A stretch of 64,000 nucleotides of DNA from Brevibacillus brevis (GTDB lineage: Bacteria; Bacillota; Bacilli; Brevibacillales; Brevibacillaceae). Below the pieces are notes generated by a model. That model searched no databases and was not told the DNA's origin. It worked only from the letters and a program-made list of their open reading frames with translations. The stretch is taken from assembly GCF_022026395.1 (NCBI RefSeq), contig NZ_CP041767.1:4460501-4524500 (forward strand). Direction: 5' to 3'. Shown piece after piece: positions 52,435 to 62,228 of this stretch (the stretch's first letter is position 1; each line of letters opens with the position of its first letter). A program made the translations under genes and the position numbers.

Positions 52435-53628
52435 TTATCGTTTATGTGTTTCCAAATAATGCAGTGCTGTTCGTCCCAAGAGCTCGCCTGCAATCAGCAT
52501 GGCATCCTCGTCGATATCGAAGCGGGGATGATGGTGGGGATATGTCGCCAGCTTTTCCGGATTGCCTGCCCCTACGAACAAGTAAGCGCCGGGCACCTTT
52601 TCCAAGTAGTACGAAAAGTCCTCGCCACCCATCAACGGCTTCATCGATTCCACACGACCAGCTCCAAATGCGGCAATGGCTGCTTCCCGGGCGATAGCTG
52701 TTTCTCTTTCATGGTTAATGACAGCTGGATACCCTCGCTCGTAGACAACTGTAGCGCTTCCTCCCATCATGGCAGCTGTCCCTTCCGCAATTTCTGTCAG
52801 GCGCTGCTCCGCTCGATCGCGGACGTCTGGCAAAAAGGAGCGGACAGTCCCTGTCAAACGACAGCTATCTGCGATGATGTTCGTACTGTCTCCGCCGTTG
52901 AACGTTCCCACAGTCACGACCACACTTTCTAATGGGCTGACGTTGCGGCTGGCAATCGTTTGCAGATGACCGACGATTTGCGAACCGATCACAATGGAGT
53001 CGACAGTTTCTTCTGGAACAGCACCGTGTCCCCCTTTACCTTTGATCTCGATGGAAAAGTCGTCCGTATTCGCCATGAGCGGACCCGCACTAATGAATAC
53101 CTTTCCTACAGGGAACATCGACCAGAGATGAACGCCAAAGATCGCATCGACGCCATCTACAGCCCCATCCTCAACCATTTGGGTTGCTCCGCCCGGATTT
53201 TCCTCTTCCGCATGCTGAAAGACAAAGCGAATCTCACCGGCAAACTGCTCACGATTTGCTGCCAAAACAAAAGCGAGTCCTAATAGCTGGGACGTGTGCG
53301 CATCATGACCACACGCATGCATGACACCAGGTACAGTAGATTTATACGGTACTTCTTTTTGATCTTGAATCGGCAGCGCGTCAAAATCCGCACGCAACGC
53401 GACGACCCTACCCGGGCTCCCTCCGCGCAAAACACCGATGACTCCTCTACCGCCAACGCCTGTGCGAACCTCATCGAAGCGAAGTCCTCTTAATATTTCG
53501 GCAATAAGCGCTGGAGTCTTCTCCTCTTGAAAGGAAAGCTCGGGATGCTGGTGCAGATGACGCCTCCAGCTAATGATTTGCGGCTCCATTTCTTTGAGCA
53601 GCTCTTTTAATTGTTCCTGCAAGGCCAT
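52435..53628 (-). CDS. M20-family amidohydrolase (hippurate hydrolase/N-acyl-amino-acid deacylase type)
   Basis: The 397-residue protein shows RRHLHQHPELSFQE, ALRADFDALPI, MHACGHDAHTS (metal Cys/His), FQHAEEENPGG (catalytic Glu), GHGAVPEETVD and MGGEDFSYYL, the set seen in HipO/AmaA/YtnL deacylases. It would hydrolyse N-acyl amino acids in the cytosol, perhaps N-acetyl-L,L-diaminopimelate or hippurate-like substrates. It is a single gene. Confidence 0.9.
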   Translation of the reverse strand: MALQEQLKELLKEMEPQIISWRRHLHQHPELSFQEEKTPALIAEILRGLRFDEVRTGVGGRGVIGVLRGGSPGRVVALRADFDALPIQDQKEVPYKSTVPGVMHACGHDAHTSQLLGLAFVLAANREQFAGEIRFVFQHAEEENPGGATQMVEDGAVDGVDAIFGVHLWSMFPVGKVFISAGPLMANTDDFSIEIKGKGGHGAVPEETVDSIVIGSQIVGHLQTIASRNVSPLESVVVTVGTFNGGDSTNIIADSCRLTGTVRSFLPDVRDRAEQRLTEIAEGTAAMMGGSATVVYERGYPAVINHERETAIAREAAIAAFGAGRVESMKPLMGGEDFSYYLEKVPGAYLFVGAGNPEKLATYPHHHPRFDIDEDAMLIAGELLGRTALHYLETHKR

Positions 53629-53703
53629 GGTTCTTACTCCTCCCCTGGATGCACCATTCTTTCTCCCATCATAGCAGAATCATGGGCCAAATGGGGAGCT
53701 TGA

Positions 53704-54702
53704 CTAATCCAGAGCGAGCATGCTGCGTTTTCGTTTTTCAAAAACGGCAAAGCTCGTATAGCCTACCCGTTTCAACTGCGCTCGAGCCTCGTCCAACTGC
53801 TGACCGACTTGATCAGGCGCAGTAGCACTAGATGCCAAAGTGATGGGCACCTCATTCTGAAACAAAATTTCCAGAAAACGATAGCTGGGCGAAAATTCTC
53901 GGAGCTGACTCGCCAAACCGTAGCCTGTATTGATTTCCGTCGCAATCCCCATTCGTCCAAGAGTCCGGGCCACACGCTGATAATAGGGTAATAGTGCAGT
54001 TTCATCCGGTCTTACACCAAACGCTTTGATGCCATCGATATGGGCGATGACATCGAATAATTGAGATTTGATCGCCTGCTCCAGCTTGTCAAAATAAAGG
54101 CTATACAATCCGATGAGCTCCTGTCTTCCAAAGCGTTCTCGTGCATCGTGGATCGGATAGCCCCAGCCTTCCAGAAAATGCACGGCTCCTATACATACAT
54201 CCCAAGGATATTGATTGATGACATGCCGCAGCGTCTCTTCTCCACCTGAAAAATAGTCCAATTCAATTCCCACACGCAGCTCAATCCCATCCTCCGCCCA
54301 ACGAAGCCGCTCTTTTTGCAGGAAAACAACAAAGCTGTCCAGTGAGTCGTTTGCGACCTGACTCAGCCATTTGCGCTGCGCTGTCCCCAAACGATCAGAG
54401 CCGATGTGCACATGCTGTTCGTAGTACGACTGGTACTCAAGAAAGCGGTATAAGTGCTCGACCACACAAACTTGCTGAATCCCAGCCTGTTTAGCACGTA
54501 ATCGATACAATTCAAGCCAATCCCGTGAATACGGTCCTTGTTGAAGCCGCTCTGCCAACCCATTGGTCAGCATACTTGCCCATTTTCGACTCCCACTCAC
54601 TTCGGCATGCTCCACGAGGGGGCGCAATGATTCCGCTTGCTTCAGCAACCAGTCCAGCGAATACGGCCCTTCCTCCAGATGGACGTGAAAGTCTACCTTC
54701 AC
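53704..54702 (-). CDS. PHP-domain phosphatase (histidinol-phosphatase-like)
   Basis: The 332-residue protein begins MKVDFHVHLEEGPYS, with the PHP metal motif DxHxH, and shows VCVVEHLYRF, GIELDYFSGGEE, GAVHFLEGWG and VIAHIDGIK, the further metal positions. It resembles HisK-type histidinol-phosphate phosphatases but lacks nearby his genes and carries an insertion near residues 30-70, so the substrate is uncertain. GGAGG precedes its ATG. Confidence 0.83.
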   Translation of the reverse strand: MKVDFHVHLEEGPYSLDWLLKQAESLRPLVEHAEVSGSRKWASMLTNGLAERLQQGPYSRDWLELYRLRAKQAGIQQVCVVEHLYRFLEYQSYYEQHVHIGSDRLGTAQRKWLSQVANDSLDSFVVFLQKERLRWAEDGIELRVGIELDYFSGGEETLRHVINQYPWDVCIGAVHFLEGWGYPIHDARERFGRQELIGLYSLYFDKLEQAIKSQLFDVIAHIDGIKAFGVRPDETALLPYYQRVARTLGRMGIATEINTGYGLASQLREFSPSYRFLEILFQNEVPITLASSATAPDQVGQQLDEARAQLKRVGYTSFAVFEKRKRSMLALD

Positions 54703-54821
54703 CCGATCACCTCCTTGGGTTCGTCCCTGCTATTTTCTATCGTTATATATGCGTTTGGTTCCATACATATGTCGAGTATTCACATGACGAACGACCTAGC
54801 AGAAGAGGTGACAAAAGAACA

Positions 54822-54848
54822 AAAAAATGCCTCTGCAACGAGGCATTT
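54822..54848 (-). terminator. terminator of the thyA-folA operon
   Basis: AATGCCTC / GAGGCATT perfect 8-bp stem with a 6-nt loop then TTTTTT on the minus strand. Confidence 0.88.
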
Positions 54849-54855
54849 TTGATTT

Positions 54856-55332
54856 TTAGCTATTTTTTCGCTCATACACGTAAAACGCATGCGGGTGAAC
54901 GTTCTTCTCATCCACGATACCCTCACGCTTGTTCACCAAGGTGTAAGCATCGCGATCCCATGCCGGGAAAAACGTATCGCCCTCCGTTTCCAAATCGATC
55001 TCTGTAATGTACAGACGATCAACGACATCGAGAAACTGGCGATAAATTTCCGAGCCGCCAAAGATGATAACATCACCCATGGCTAGCACTTCTTCCTTCG
55101 TATGGACGACATCTACACCTTCAGGGTGAAAGTCATGGCTGCGCGTCAGCACGACATTTCTGCGGTTAGGCAGAGGCTTCCCAATCGATTCGAACGTTTT
55201 GCGTCCCATCACAATCGTTTTGCCTGTCGTTAATTCTTTCACATTTTTCAAGTCGGCGGGAAGGTGCCACGGCATGTCGCCATCTTTTCCGATGACTTGG
55301 TTGCGAGCATAGGCAACAATCAGGCTGATCAT
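54856..55332 (-). CDS. folA: dihydrofolate reductase
   Basis: The 158-residue enzyme reduces dihydrofolate with NADPH. It has the family pattern: [26 protein letters not shown] with catalytic Asp27, [21 protein letters not shown] and [14 protein letters not shown]. Its ATG overlaps the thyA stop (ATGA), so the enzyme that recycles dihydrofolate is coupled to the one that makes it. Length and motifs are normal. Confidence 0.96.
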   Translation of the reverse strand: MISLIVAYARNQVIGKDGDMPWHLPADLKNVKELTTGKTIVMGRKTFESIGKPLPNRRNVVLTRSHDFHPEGVDVVHTKEEVLAMGDVIIFGGSEIYRQFLDVVDRLYITEIDLETEGDTFFPAWDRDAYTLVNKREGIVDEKNVHPHAFYVYERKNS

Positions 55333-56123
55333 ACGGCCACCTCACCTTTGATGTGGGGATGGGATTCGTAGCCGACGATTTCAATATCTTCGTATTTGAA
55401 GTCAAAAATGGAAGTCACTTCCGGATTGAGCACGAGCTTTGGCAGTGGTTTCGGCTCGCGGGTGAGCTGGAGCTTGACCTGCTCGATATGGTTGAGATAC
55501 AGATGAGCGTCTCCAATCGTATGAACAAAATCGCCCACTTCAAGCCCGGTGACATGCGCTACCATATGCGTCAGCAACGCGTAGGAAGCGATATTAAACG
55601 GCACACCCAAAAATGTGTCGCCACTGCGTTGATACAGCTGGCAGGACAGCTTGCCGTTCGCTACATAAAACTGGAACAGCAGGTGACAAGGCGGCAATGC
55701 CATCTTGTCCAATTCAGCCGGATTCCACGCGCTAACGATCAAGCGGCGAGAGTCCGGATTGCGTTTGATCTCATCAATGACCCATTGAATTTGGTCCACT
55801 GTTTTGCCGTCGCGCCCAGTAAAAGAACGCCATTGGCTCCCGTATACCGGGCCCAAATCTCCGTTTTCATCGGCCCATTCGTTCCAGATCCGCACGCCGT
55901 TTTCCTGCAAATATCTGACATTGGTATCTCCCGATAAAAACCAGAGCAGTTCGTGGATGATCGATTTCATGTGCAGCTTTTTCGTCGTGACCATGGGAAA
56001 GCCTTCACTCAAGTCAAAACGCATCTGATGCCCAAAAACACTGGTCGTTCCGGTGCCTGTCCGATCCTCTTTTGTGACACCCTCATCCAAAATGCGCTGG
56101 CATAAATCCAGGTATTGTTTCAT
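55329..56123 (-). CDS. thyA: thymidylate synthase
   Basis: The 264-residue enzyme methylates dUMP to dTMP, producing dihydrofolate. Visible are [42 protein letters not shown], catalytic Cys146 in [11 protein letters not shown], and [13 protein letters not shown]. Start MKQYLDLC follows AAGGAGAG at about 9 nt; a longer frame extends 24 bp further. It heads the thyA-folA operon. Confidence 0.97.
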   Translation of the reverse strand: MKQYLDLCQRILDEGVTKEDRTGTGTTSVFGHQMRFDLSEGFPMVTTKKLHMKSIIHELLWFLSGDTNVRYLQENGVRIWNEWADENGDLGPVYGSQWRSFTGRDGKTVDQIQWVIDEIKRNPDSRRLIVSAWNPAELDKMALPPCHLLFQFYVANGKLSCQLYQRSGDTFLGVPFNIASYALLTHMVAHVTGLEVGDFVHTIGDAHLYLNHIEQVKLQLTREPKPLPKLVLNPEVTSIFDFKYEDIEIVGYESHPHIKGEVAV

Positions 56124-56227
56124 CGTCCATCTCTCCTTCCATCTCATCTATTTTACCTGACCGAGACAAAAAGGAAAGATCGGAATGTCATGATATAATA
56201 AATGGATAAATGTAGAAAGCGGGATTC

Positions 56228-57670
56228 GTGATGGATGGCATATCTCCTGTGGCTACAAAGCCCTTATATAAACAAATAGCAGAGCAAATCGAGCAAAGAA
56301 TCAGCAGTGGTGAATTCGGTCCTGGCAGCTATTTGCCCTCGGAGCGCACGCTGGCCAAAGAACTGAACGTCAACCGTTCTACCGTCGTCGCAGCGTACGA
56401 TGAGCTGCAAGCAGCAGGTATGATAGAGCGCATACAAGGAAGTGGCACGATCGTCAGTCAAGATATTTGGGGACTGGCACGGACCCGCGTTCCGAACTGG
56501 CGACATTTGACGGAGTCAGGTTCGTTTCGTCCGAATTTACCGTTGATTCGCAAAATCCGTCGTGAAACACAGGAAAATGACTTGATCGATTTGGCGAGTG
56601 GCGAGCTCTCGAGCGATCTCGTCCCCAACCAAACGCTCCAACAGCTCATGACCCCCGATGACTTCCCTGCTCATCTCGGCTATGAGCATCCGCAGGGCAA
56701 TTGGGCTTTGCGAGAGACATTGAGTATCCATATGAAAACTTGGCGAAGCATCGAAGCACCTGCTACCTCGATCATGATTACGTCAGGAGCCCAGCAAGCC
56801 CTTCATCTCGTCGTTCAATGCTTGTTAAAGCCAGGGGATGCGGTTGCGATTGAGGAGCCGTCTTATTGTTATTCCTTGCCGCTTTTTCATTCAGCTGGCT
56901 TGCGTACGTTTTCGCTGCCTGTAGACCGGGACGGAATCGATCCGAAGCACTTAGCCCAGCTCCATCGCCAGCACCGCATCAAAATGGTTTTTCTCAATCC
57001 GAATTATCAAAACCCGACAGGGACACTGCTTTCATTGGAGCGACGCCATGAATTACTCGCGTTTTCCTATGAAAATGGGATTCCCATCATCGAGGATGAT
57101 CCATACAGCTTGACCAGCTTTGCGAGAGAGCCCGTCCCAACCTTGAAATCACTGGATCAACACGGAACAGTACTCTACATCAGCTCTTTGACCAAAATCG
57201 TCGCCTCGGGTCTGCGCATTGGCTGGATCGTCGGACCCCCTACTGTCATGGAAAGACTGGCAGATGCGAAACAACAGTTTGATTTTGGACACAGCATTTT
57301 TCCGCAATGGCTGGCGAATCGCTTTCTCGGATCGCCTCAGTTTGCGAGTCATATTGATCTTTTACGAACAGAGCTATCCTTGCGGCACGATCAGCTTGTC
57401 TCCTCGCTTCAAAACAAGTTCGATGATCAAGTAGAAATAGTCGGTTCAGAGGGAGGCATTCACCTTTGGTGCAAATTTAAAGGGATATGGAGCGGCGAAT
57501 GTCTTCTCACAGAATCAGTCAAACGAGGAGTTGTCTTCGTTCCGGGACATCTTTTCGGCGCAGAGCAAGGGTATGTCCGCTTCACCTTTGGCAGAGCCAC
57601 CCTGGATCAGATCCCTGAGGCAGTCTCGCGCTTAGCGGATGCATTCACAGCAAGTGGATGGGCAAAATAA
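56228..57670 (+). CDS. MocR-type regulator (GntR HTH fused to aminotransferase-like domain), first
   Basis: The 480-residue protein has a GntR winged helix (KPLYKQIAEQIEQRISSGEFGPGSYLPSERTLAKEL, about 10-46) and a class I aminotransferase-like domain with NPNYQNPTG, IIEDDPYSLTSF and the PLP lysine in YISSLTKIVASGLRIGW. MocR proteins are regulators that use PLP or an amino-acid derivative as effector. It is divergent from thyA, and its target is not evident. A second MocR gene lies at 60693-62114. Confidence 0.9.
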   Translation: MMDGISPVATKPLYKQIAEQIEQRISSGEFGPGSYLPSERTLAKELNVNRSTVVAAYDELQAAGMIERIQGSGTIVSQDIWGLARTRVPNWRHLTESGSFRPNLPLIRKIRRETQENDLIDLASGELSSDLVPNQTLQQLMTPDDFPAHLGYEHPQGNWALRETLSIHMKTWRSIEAPATSIMITSGAQQALHLVVQCLLKPGDAVAIEEPSYCYSLPLFHSAGLRTFSLPVDRDGIDPKHLAQLHRQHRIKMVFLNPNYQNPTGTLLSLERRHELLAFSYENGIPIIEDDPYSLTSFAREPVPTLKSLDQHGTVLYISSLTKIVASGLRIGWIVGPPTVMERLADAKQQFDFGHSIFPQWLANRFLGSPQFASHIDLLRTELSLRHDQLVSSLQNKFDDQVEIVGSEGGIHLWCKFKGIWSGECLLTESVKRGVVFVPGHLFGAEQGYVRFTFGRATLDQIPEAVSRLADAFTASGWAK

Positions 57671-57787
57671 TCCCCAAGTGGATGGCAACATTTTTGTGCG
57701 GTCGGTATATGATCGAAGTAAGCTACCGTATGCATCCTCGTGTATATCCAGCAGGATGACTGGGCCATACAGAAAGGACTGGCTGTT

Positions 57788-57988
57788 ATGAGTATTTTGC
57801 CTTTCATTATTGCAATTATTGTACTTGTTCTTATAGCCCTCGTCGTTACGATAAAAATCGGAATCAACCCATCCGAATCCAAAGTGCGGGGCTTTAAACA
57901 ACGCTCCCGAAATCTGTTGATCATTTACGGCATCATTACGATCGCTCTGGTCATTGCACTGTCAGTCTTTCTCTACAACAATCTTTGA
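57788..57988 (+). CDS. small two-helix membrane protein
   Basis: The 66-residue product has two membrane helices (LPFIIAIIVLVLIALVVTIKI and LLIIYGIITIALVIALSVFLY) joined by a charged loop (NPSESKVRGFKQRSRN). AAAGGA lies 9 nt before the ATG. I recognise no family. It follows the MocR gene by 117 bp and has a terminator 30 bp downstream, so it may be cotranscribed with it. Confidence 0.7.
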   Translation: MSILPFIIAIIVLVLIALVVTIKIGINPSESKVRGFKQRSRNLLIIYGIITIALVIALSVFLYNNL

Positions 57989-58018
57989 TCAATCCCGACG
58001 CTACGTGACATAAATAAG

Positions 58019-58054
58019 ACGCCGTCTGCCTTTTACAGGTATGACGGCGTTTTT
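58019..58054. terminator. bidirectional terminator between membrane protein and cold-shock genes
   Basis: ACGCCGTC / GACGGCGT perfect 8-bp stem with a 16-nt loop followed by TTTTT on the + strand. Confidence 0.8.
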
Positions 58055-58103
58055 GAATCGAAGGAAGTCCTTCGTCATGTGTTTTTAGAGGATGTTACCA
58101 ACT

Positions 58104-58310
58104 TTACACGCTTTTCCTCGCCACATTGGCGGCTTGTAGCCCACGCTGTCCATTCACAATCTCAAAAACCACCTGCTCGCCTTCCTCCAAGTTCCGGTAA
58201 CCTGCCCCCGTGATCGCAGAATAGTGTACGAATACATCAGGTCCGCCATCGCGCTCAATAAACCCATAGCCCTTTTCTTTGCTGAACCATTTTACTTTCC
58301 CTTGAATCAT
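58104..58310 (-). CDS. cold-shock protein (CspA family)
   Basis: The 68-residue protein is a single cold-shock domain with RNA-binding motifs KGYGFIE (RNP1, about 13-19) and VFVHYSAI (RNP2, about 26-33) and the start [11 protein letters not shown]. It acts as an RNA chaperone in the cytosol. The second half ([27 protein letters not shown]) is also typical. It is a single gene with its own upstream region. Confidence 0.93.
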   Translation of the reverse strand: MIQGKVKWFSKEKGYGFIERDGGPDVFVHYSAITGAGYRNLEEGEQVVFEIVNGQRGLQAANVARKSV

Positions 58311-58434
58311 TGTGTTTCCTCCCTGTAATCAGTGCAGCTCTTACGCTTACCTCATCATATGCGGATGCGAAGTCAGTGGATATACGGTAAAATAAATAAA
58401 GTATGAATCGTCACGCCAGAAAGGAGTGAATCAC

Positions 58435-58914
58435 ATGAAAAAAGTATGGATGATTGCATGCGCGTTGCTGCTCACTGCCTGCTCCGATCTATCCGAAGGG
58501 GTCCAAACCGCTCAGCAAGCAGTAGAAACAGGTCAACAAGCGATTGAGACAGGTAAACAGGCTGTCGAGGCGGGCCAACAAGTACTGGAAGCCGGCAAGC
58601 AACTGGCTGAGTCTGAAGTCGCCAAACAGCTGCAAACATACCTCCAGCAAAAATACGAATCCTCTGAAGCATTGCGTAATGCCATGTTCAGTGGAGATGG
58701 TCAGTTGCTTGTAGAACAATTGCAAAAGACCGAGCTTGCGAACTTCAGCTTTTACAAATCTGACATGTTTGGTGTTGAATATACAGGCACGCTCTCTGCC
58801 GATGGTACTTTCAAAGTGCTCAAGCACGATTTGAACAACCAAGGTGCGGAGCCTACAGTCGTAAAGGAATTCAAAGTAACGCTCGACGGAAACGGTCAGG
58901 TTCAGGTTCAGTAA
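58435..58914 (+). CDS. lipoprotein with 7-residue alanine/glutamine repeats
   Basis: The 159-residue product has a lipoprotein signal (MKKVWMIACALLLTAC, Cys16). Residues ~24-60 repeat a 7-residue unit of the type QAVETGQ (QTAQQAVETGQQAIETGKQ...) about five times, forming a probable amphipathic helix or coiled coil. A compact C-terminal region follows with DMFGVEYTGTLSADGTFKVL. The ATG at 58435 has AAGGAG 8 nt before it. I recognise no family. It should be anchored to the outer face of the membrane. Confidence 0.78.
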   Translation: MKKVWMIACALLLTACSDLSEGVQTAQQAVETGQQAIETGKQAVEAGQQVLEAGKQLAESEVAKQLQTYLQQKYESSEALRNAMFSGDGQLLVEQLQKTELANFSFYKSDMFGVEYTGTLSADGTFKVLKHDLNNQGAEPTVVKEFKVTLDGNGQVQVQ

Positions 58915-58933
58915 TTCGGAAAACATTTCAAGA

Positions 58934-58964
58934 AAAGCCTGCGATCAATCCTCGCGGGCTTTTT
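58934..58964 (+). terminator. terminator of the heptad-repeat lipoprotein gene
   Basis: AAGCCTGCGA / TCGCGGGCTT stem (one mismatch) with a 7-nt loop, then TTTTT. Confidence 0.8.
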
Positions 58965-59099
58965 CGTGTTGTAAAAAACTTTTTATTGGATTTCTACGAA
59001 ATTTTCTGTGTTTCCTTATAGATTTTTATAATTGGGCATGATAATGTGTAAGATGTTCATATAAATTTCACAAATACTAAACACAACGAGGTGATGCCA

Positions 59100-60563
59100 A
59101 TGAATATGCTGCTCGCATCTATTATTGTGTACATGGCAGGTATGCTCCTGATCGGCTATTATGCCTACAAGCGTACCTCCAATCTGACAGACTACATGCT
59201 CGGCGGTCGGTCGCTCGGTCCAACTGTAACCGCTCTCAGCGCGGGTGCATCTGACATGAGTGGCTGGTTGATGATGGGCTTGCCTGGCGCCATGTTTGCC
59301 CAAGGTCTTAGCGCATCCTGGATTGCCATCGGTCTGACTCTCGGGGCTTATGCCAACTGGCTGTATGTCGCTCCCCGCCTTCGTTCGTATACAGAGGTCG
59401 CCAACAACTCGATTACGATTCCTGCTTTTTTGGAAAATCGTTTCGGGGACGGGTCTCGGATGCTTCGTCTTGTCTCGGCCCTTGTTATTATGATCTTTTT
59501 TACCTTTTACGTCTCTTCCGGTCTCGTCTCTGGAGGCGTGCTGTTTGAAAACACCTTCCACCTGAGCTATCAAACGGGGCTATGGATTGTTGGATTGGTC
59601 ACCATTGCCTACACATTGTTTGGCGGCTTCCTCGCTGTAAGCTGGACGGACGCTGTACAAGGACTCATCATGGTCATCGCGCTCATTCTCGTTCCACTCG
59701 TGACCGTTCTTACAGCAGGCGGATTGGGAGAAACATTTACCGAGATCCACACTGTCGATCCCTCTTTGCTCGATATTTTTAAAGGGACGAGCCTGCTCGG
59801 CATCATCTCCTTGTTTGCATGGGGTCTCGGCTATTTCGGACAACCGCACATTATCGTTCGCTTTATGGCGATCACGTCCACGAGTGAGATCAAAAAAGCA
59901 CGTAGCATCGGTATGGGCTGGATGATTTTCTCCGTCATTGGCGCCATGCTGACAGGTCTGGTCGGTATTGCCCTGTACTCCAAGCAAGGCTGGACGTTAA
60001 GCGATCCTGAAACGATCTTCATCCAGCTAGGTACGATCCTGTTCCATCCACTCATTACCGGATTTTTGCTTGCGGCGATTTTGGCAGCGATCATGAGTAC
60101 GATTTCCTCTCAGCTGCTCGTAACCTCCAGCTCCTTGACCGAGGATATTTACAAAACCTTTTTCAAGCGTTCTGCAACCGACAAAGAACTGGTCAACTTT
60201 GGTCGCCTGTCCGTCTTAATAGTATCTGTCGTCGCCTTTTTGCTCGCCTTGAATAAAAATGACACGATCCTCGATCTCGTCGGATACGCGTGGGCCGGAT
60301 TCGGTGCTTCGTTTGGGCCTGTCATTTTGCTCTCCCTCTATTGGAAGCGCATGAACAAATGGGGTGCTCTCGCGGGTATGGTCGCTGGCGCGCTTACCGT
60401 TATCATCTGGACTCGTTTTGATGTGCTGAAGGACTTCCTCTATGAGATGGTTCCGGGCTTTGCCATTAGCCTGCTCGCCATCGTAGTTGTCAGCCAACTG
60501 ACCAGCAAGCCTTCGAATGAGGTCAGCGCTCAGTTTGATGAGTACCAAAAAAGCATGAAATAA
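59100..60563 (+). CDS. putP: sodium/proline symporter
   Basis: The 487-residue protein has about 13 membrane helices and SSSF-family sequence close to PutP: LGGRSLGPTVTALSAGASDMSGWLMMGLPGA (sodium-binding helix 2), YTLFGGFLAVSWTDAVQG, FGQPHIIVRFMAI and STISSQLLVTSSSLTEDIYK. It takes up proline with sodium. Start MNMLLAS is chosen with GAGGTG 6 nt upstream; earlier GTG and ATG codons are in frame. It is a single gene with a terminator after it. Confidence 0.92.
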   Translation: MNMLLASIIVYMAGMLLIGYYAYKRTSNLTDYMLGGRSLGPTVTALSAGASDMSGWLMMGLPGAMFAQGLSASWIAIGLTLGAYANWLYVAPRLRSYTEVANNSITIPAFLENRFGDGSRMLRLVSALVIMIFFTFYVSSGLVSGGVLFENTFHLSYQTGLWIVGLVTIAYTLFGGFLAVSWTDAVQGLIMVIALILVPLVTVLTAGGLGETFTEIHTVDPSLLDIFKGTSLLGIISLFAWGLGYFGQPHIIVRFMAITSTSEIKKARSIGMGWMIFSVIGAMLTGLVGIALYSKQGWTLSDPETIFIQLGTILFHPLITGFLLAAILAAIMSTISSQLLVTSSSLTEDIYKTFFKRSATDKELVNFGRLSVLIVSVVAFLLALNKNDTILDLVGYAWAGFGASFGPVILLSLYWKRMNKWGALAGMVAGALTVIIWTRFDVLKDFLYEMVPGFAISLLAIVVVSQLTSKPSNEVSAQFDEYQKSMK

Positions 60564-60577
60564 TCCTTTTCGAAAAA

Positions 60578-60637
60578 AAGCCAAGTAGCCTATGCGCTGG
60601 ACAATTGCCCTGTCCCACGCCGTAGGCTGCTTTTTTC
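60578..60637 (+). terminator. terminator of putP
   Basis: AAGCCAAGTAGCCTATGCG pairs imperfectly with CGCCGTAGGCTGCTT across a 22-nt loop, followed by TTTTTT. Confidence 0.7.
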
Positions 60638-60692
60638 TGTTGAAACGATTTGGGACCCTCATCGGAACGAGAAGATCCGGCAAAAGCGCAGA

Positions 60693-62114
60693 TCATAACG
60701 AAAACCAAGCTTCTGCCAAACGACTGATTCCTACCGCAATATCTTGTTCCTCCACTCCACCAAATCCAACGATGATTCGCGGCCGTGCATTCGTCGGATC
60801 ATTGGCCCAGTTGTGCCCACTCGGATAAATGCGAACATCGGCCGCACGGGCCAGCTCGATCAGCTCCTTCTCCGTTCGGGAAGTATCCACCTCCAGCAAA
60901 ATATGCAGCCCTGCTGACTGTCCCAATACTCGTACTTCCCGGGGCATGTACGTCTGTATCGCCCGAAGCAATGCATCGTGCTTGCGGTGATAGACGGTGC
61001 GCATTTTTCGGACATGCTTTTCCCAGTAGCCCTTTTGCATGAACAACTGCATGCTCCGCTGCAAATGGCGGGAAACCGGAGAAGGATACGCCTGAAATGC
61101 TTCCAAATAACGCCCGAGTAATTGCCTCGGAAGTACCGTATAATCCAAGCGAAGTGCTGGAGAAAATGCTTTGGAAAAATTGCCGATATAAACAACGCAA
61201 CCGTCCCGATCCATTCCTTGCAAAGATGGCGTAGGGTGTACGTTGTAGCGGAATTCACCATCATAATCATTTTCGATGATGATTCCGTTCTTTCTTTTTG
61301 CCCATTGCAGCAATTGTTGGCGCTGACCGACTGGCATCACCATCCCATACGGAAATTGATGGGCAGGCGTCGTGTACACGACCGTTGCTTTGCTTTTCTC
61401 CAAGGCTTCAATGGACAGCCCCTCTTCCGCTAGCGGGATGGACACGACCTCATAGCCGTGATGGGAAAAGACAATCCGTGCATCTGCATAGCCGGGCTCC
61501 TCGATCGCAACCACACGATGCCGATCTGCCAAGAGCAGACATAAAAAGCTGAGAGCCTGCTGTAAACCCGTGCCGATGATAATTTGCTCAGGCTGACAAA
61601 TGAGCGTACGTGCTCTGCGCAAATATTTACTAAGTTCTTCTCTGAGTTCCCTCTCTCCTTGATCATCCCCGTAAAAAGCAAAGTCCTCCGGATAGACATC
61701 TAGCGCCTCCAGCATGCAAGAGCGCCATGCAGCGTAAGGAAACGACTTCGTATCGATGACAGAACCGTGAAAATTGTAACGACAGGTGAGATGCTCCCCT
61801 TTTTTCTTTTTCAAGATGGACGAGTACAAGGCCATCTCCTCATCCTGATCCACTGGCTCTGACCATCTCTCGATCTCGGCAGCGTAAAAGCCACTTCGCT
61901 CCCGGCTCACAATGTATCCTTCTGCTAGCAGTTGCTGATAGGCTGCTTCAATCGTATTTTTTCCGACGCCGCTTGCTTTCATCAACTGACGGATCGACGG
62001 CATCTTGGTTCCGGATGGTATCTCTCCTGATGCAATCCGTCTGCTCAATTGCTTGTATAGCTGCTGATACAGAGGTTCTTTGCTCTGTGCATCCATGATC
62101 GGTATGTACTCCAT
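60693..62114 (-). CDS. MocR-type regulator (GntR HTH fused to aminotransferase-like domain), second
   Basis: The 473-residue protein has the GntR HTH (PLYQQLYKQLSRRIASGEIPSGTKMPSIRQLMKASGVG) and an aminotransferase-like domain with TTPAHQFPYGMVM, IIENDYDGEFRY and PLP lysine in YIGNFSKAFSPALRLDY. It is divergent from a GNAT acetyltransferase gene, which is a candidate target. It resembles PdxR-like regulators, but no pdxST genes are nearby. Confidence 0.9.
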   Translation of the reverse strand: MEYIPIMDAQSKEPLYQQLYKQLSRRIASGEIPSGTKMPSIRQLMKASGVGKNTIEAAYQQLLAEGYIVSRERSGFYAAEIERWSEPVDQDEEMALYSSILKKKKGEHLTCRYNFHGSVIDTKSFPYAAWRSCMLEALDVYPEDFAFYGDDQGERELREELSKYLRRARTLICQPEQIIIGTGLQQALSFLCLLLADRHRVVAIEEPGYADARIVFSHHGYEVVSIPLAEEGLSIEALEKSKATVVYTTPAHQFPYGMVMPVGQRQQLLQWAKRKNGIIIENDYDGEFRYNVHPTPSLQGMDRDGCVVYIGNFSKAFSPALRLDYTVLPRQLLGRYLEAFQAYPSPVSRHLQRSMQLFMQKGYWEKHVRKMRTVYHRKHDALLRAIQTYMPREVRVLGQSAGLHILLEVDTSRTEKELIELARAADVRIYPSGHNWANDPTNARPRIIVGFGGVEEQDIAVGISRLAEAWFSL

Positions 62115-62228
62115 CAGCGGCCCTCCATTCTGTCCCCATCTAATTCTCCCAAACTGTCACTATGTATAGGAGCAGTTCTCTTATACAATGATTGTACCAG
62201 ATTCACCCAAACGAAAGGAGAACAAGTC

